In this document: positions 62,916 to 64,000 of the stretch, in pieces
Numbering within the stretch: the first letter of the stretch is position 1
How the letters are laid out: the number at the start of each line of letters is the position of its first letter
Source of the DNA: Legionella wadsworthii DSM 21896 = ATCC 33877
GTDB taxonomy: Bacteria; Pseudomonadota; Gammaproteobacteria; Legionellales; Legionellaceae
Assembly (NCBI RefSeq): GCF_000701265.1
Contig: NZ_KL370760.1
Location: forward strand, 57,921-121,920
Direction: 5' to 3'
DNA length: 64,000 bases
Notes under the pieces: generated by a model
What the model was told of the DNA's origin: nothing
Database searches by the model: none
Seen by the model: the letters and a program-made list of their open reading frames with translations, nothing else
Made by a program: the position numbers and the translations under genes

Positions 62916-63581
62916 TTAATTTCTTAATCGATCACGATTCACTTTGTCTCTTGCATCAAGCCATAACCGAAAACGATACAGCGTCCTGTTTCCAAACAAT
63001 GTGCGGATTGAAATGAACATGATAAAGCCTTTTAAAAAGTGGAATTTTGATCCTTTCCTAATCAAAAAATCACATTCTTCTCCTTTTGTAGGGATAAATA
63101 ACCGTTTATTAAAAATTAATTTAGGAAACGCGAGTAAGAAATAATTGTTAATGCTTTTTCCATGGGTTCCAAATATTAAAGGCCCTCGGGGAGAACGGAG
63201 AAGATCTACGTACAACACAAGAAAAAAATAAAATACCCAAAACTTTTTTCGATGCTTCTCTTCTATCCATAAGCAGGTGATTTCATGCGGCGGCTTTTTT
63301 TTAAAACTGTGTTTCGAGCTAAGTTCTTCTAAGGTAGAAGGAGGTAAAGGTAGAAAGGTACGATAATCAGGACCTGAACAAATACAATATCCTGCAGCTA
63401 TATTGTCTTCAGAATCCGTGTAAAAAATACGAACCTTAGAATTTTTAAAATATTCTAAATCAACCTGATTGTGAGCCAGCGAGGCATATTTGTCTCTAAA
63501 AACTTCAAGCATGGCAGTATCATTCTTTTCAATAATCTTCGTCTTAATCATAAACAGCGCCGGTGGATGAGGTATATTCAT
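62916..63581 (-). CDS. Unknown protein, possible GNAT-like acyltransferase
   Basis: 221 residues. Some segments recall distant GNAT or homoserine-lactone-synthase folds (EDNIAAGYCICSGPDYRTFL, ITCLWIEEKHRKKFWVFYFF, IFGTHGKSINNYFLLAFPKL), but no conserved signature is complete. Basic C-terminus. Start at 63581; an internal ATG at 63551 is an alternative. Ends about 330 bases after the small gene at 62618. Confidence 0.55.
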   Translation of the reverse strand: MNIPHPPALFMIKTKIIEKNDTAMLEVFRDKYASLAHNQVDLEYFKNSKVRIFYTDSEDNIAAGYCICSGPDYRTFLPLPPSTLEELSSKHSFKKKPPHEITCLWIEEKHRKKFWVFYFFLVLYVDLLRSPRGPLIFGTHGKSINNYFLLAFPKLIFNKRLFIPTKGEECDFLIRKGSKFHFLKGFIMFISIRTLFGNRTLYRFRLWLDARDKVNRDRLRN

Positions 63582-63815
63582 TATAGCTTATTATGATATA
63601 TTTCAATTCAGTTTGATTATTTATGTACCATTTTAATTGAATTGATTTTCTTATTTAAACCATTTCGATTTCAGAATCTGACCGATCAAATCATGTTTTG
63701 CGTTGATAAGGCTCTACACTTGCTGGAGTTTCAATTTAATTCCTTATCTAAATGTTTTGATGGTATAATAGCCAATATGAGTAAGTTTTGCCATTTATAG
63801 ATTTGGAATAGTATT

Positions 63816-64000
63816 ATGTTTTTTATTAGTTATAAAAATTTTAAAAATTTAAAAATAAAAGAAAATTTTGAGTTAGATCCCATCCTTGATAAGGAATTAA
63901 TTGAAGAATTACTTAGAATAAGATCTGTAAATCCAGAACGTTTTGATATGTTGATAAAATCAAAAAGAACTTTTGTATTCAGTGATCTGAACGAGTTAAA
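63816..64000 (+). CDS. Partial CDS at the window edge
   Basis: An open frame from ATG at 63816 running off the right end (61 complete codons seen). It begins MFFISYKNFKNLKIKENFEL and continues with charged helical sequence (LIEELLRIRSVNPERF). TTGGAA lies about 10 bases upstream. Too short to assign. Confidence 0.5.
   Translation, partial: MFFISYKNFKNLKIKENFELDPILDKELIEELLRIRSVNPERFDMLIKSKRTFVFSDLNEL

Noticed and set aside
62689-62919. 76-codon ORF with a possible signal or membrane segment
   Set aside because: Its tail overlaps the end of the minus-strand gene at 62916, there is no clear ribosome binding site, and the composition looks non-coding.

Overview
This window reads as chromosome of a Legionella-like gammaproteobacterium. 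The grounds are AT-rich coding with many TTG/GTG starts, GreB and DUF2608-type genes typical of the group, many secreted or envelope proteins, and several long proteins with eukaryote-like domains that look like candidate Dot/Icm effectors. No rRNA, tRNA, CRISPR array, integrase or intact transposase was seen. Assignment to the genus is an inference from gene content, and the species is not identified.

Layout. Bases 1-7.7 kb: REP-like palindromes, an OafA-type acyltransferase interrupted by one in-frame stop, greB, small secreted or unknown proteins, a 42-codon cysteine-containing peptide gene coupled to an unknown 147-codon gene, a maltose-acetyltransferase-like enzyme, an unknown coiled-coil protein and a nine-copy hairpin repeat array. 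Bases 7.8-15.6 kb: envelope genes, namely a YbaL-type K+/H+ antiporter, a FadL-type porin and a 1477-residue autotransporter with a glycine-rich passenger resembling PE_PGRS proteins. Bases 15.7-25.7 kb: an effector-like island with a PRTase-HAD fusion, a DUF2608 protein, two unknown proteins and, most strikingly, a 1367-residue protein. That protein carries an HtrA/Deg9-like serine protease, PDZ-like regions, a clan CE-like cysteine protease, nuclear-localisation-like basic motifs and acidic tracts.

Bases 25.7-36.7 kb: metabolic and envelope genes (2OG-Fe oxygenase, aldo/keto reductase, beta-carbonic anhydrase, MFS transporter, GNAT, a LysR regulator divergent from an arginase/agmatinase-family enzyme, L,D-transpeptidase, NlpC/P60 hydrolase). 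Several convergent pairs here are separated by near-identical hairpins that look like bidirectional terminators. Bases 36.9-43.1 kb: a tight four-gene signalling operon made of a periplasmic binding protein, a hybrid histidine kinase, a single-domain response regulator and a class III cyclase. The cyclase has a receiver domain lacking its phosphoacceptor Asp. Bases 43.3-50.2 kb: outer membrane protein, TspO, riboflavin synthase, small unknowns, GNAT, an isoprenylcysteine-methyltransferase-like protein and an SDR.

Bases 50.2-53.8 kb: a candidate undescribed peptide-modification cassette. It has two overlapping cupin/HEAT-type genes, a divergent 49-residue peptide gene with a double-glycine-type leader, a JmjC/cupin-8 oxygenase and a small exported protein. 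Bases 54.2-64 kb: CatB/Vat-like acetyltransferase, SulP anion transporter, glutamate dehydrogenase, a secreted GH16 glucanase, a 3' remnant of an SLC13 permease and several small or effector-like unknowns. A CDS runs off the right edge.

All function calls come from motif reading by eye. No alignment, HMM or structure search was run.
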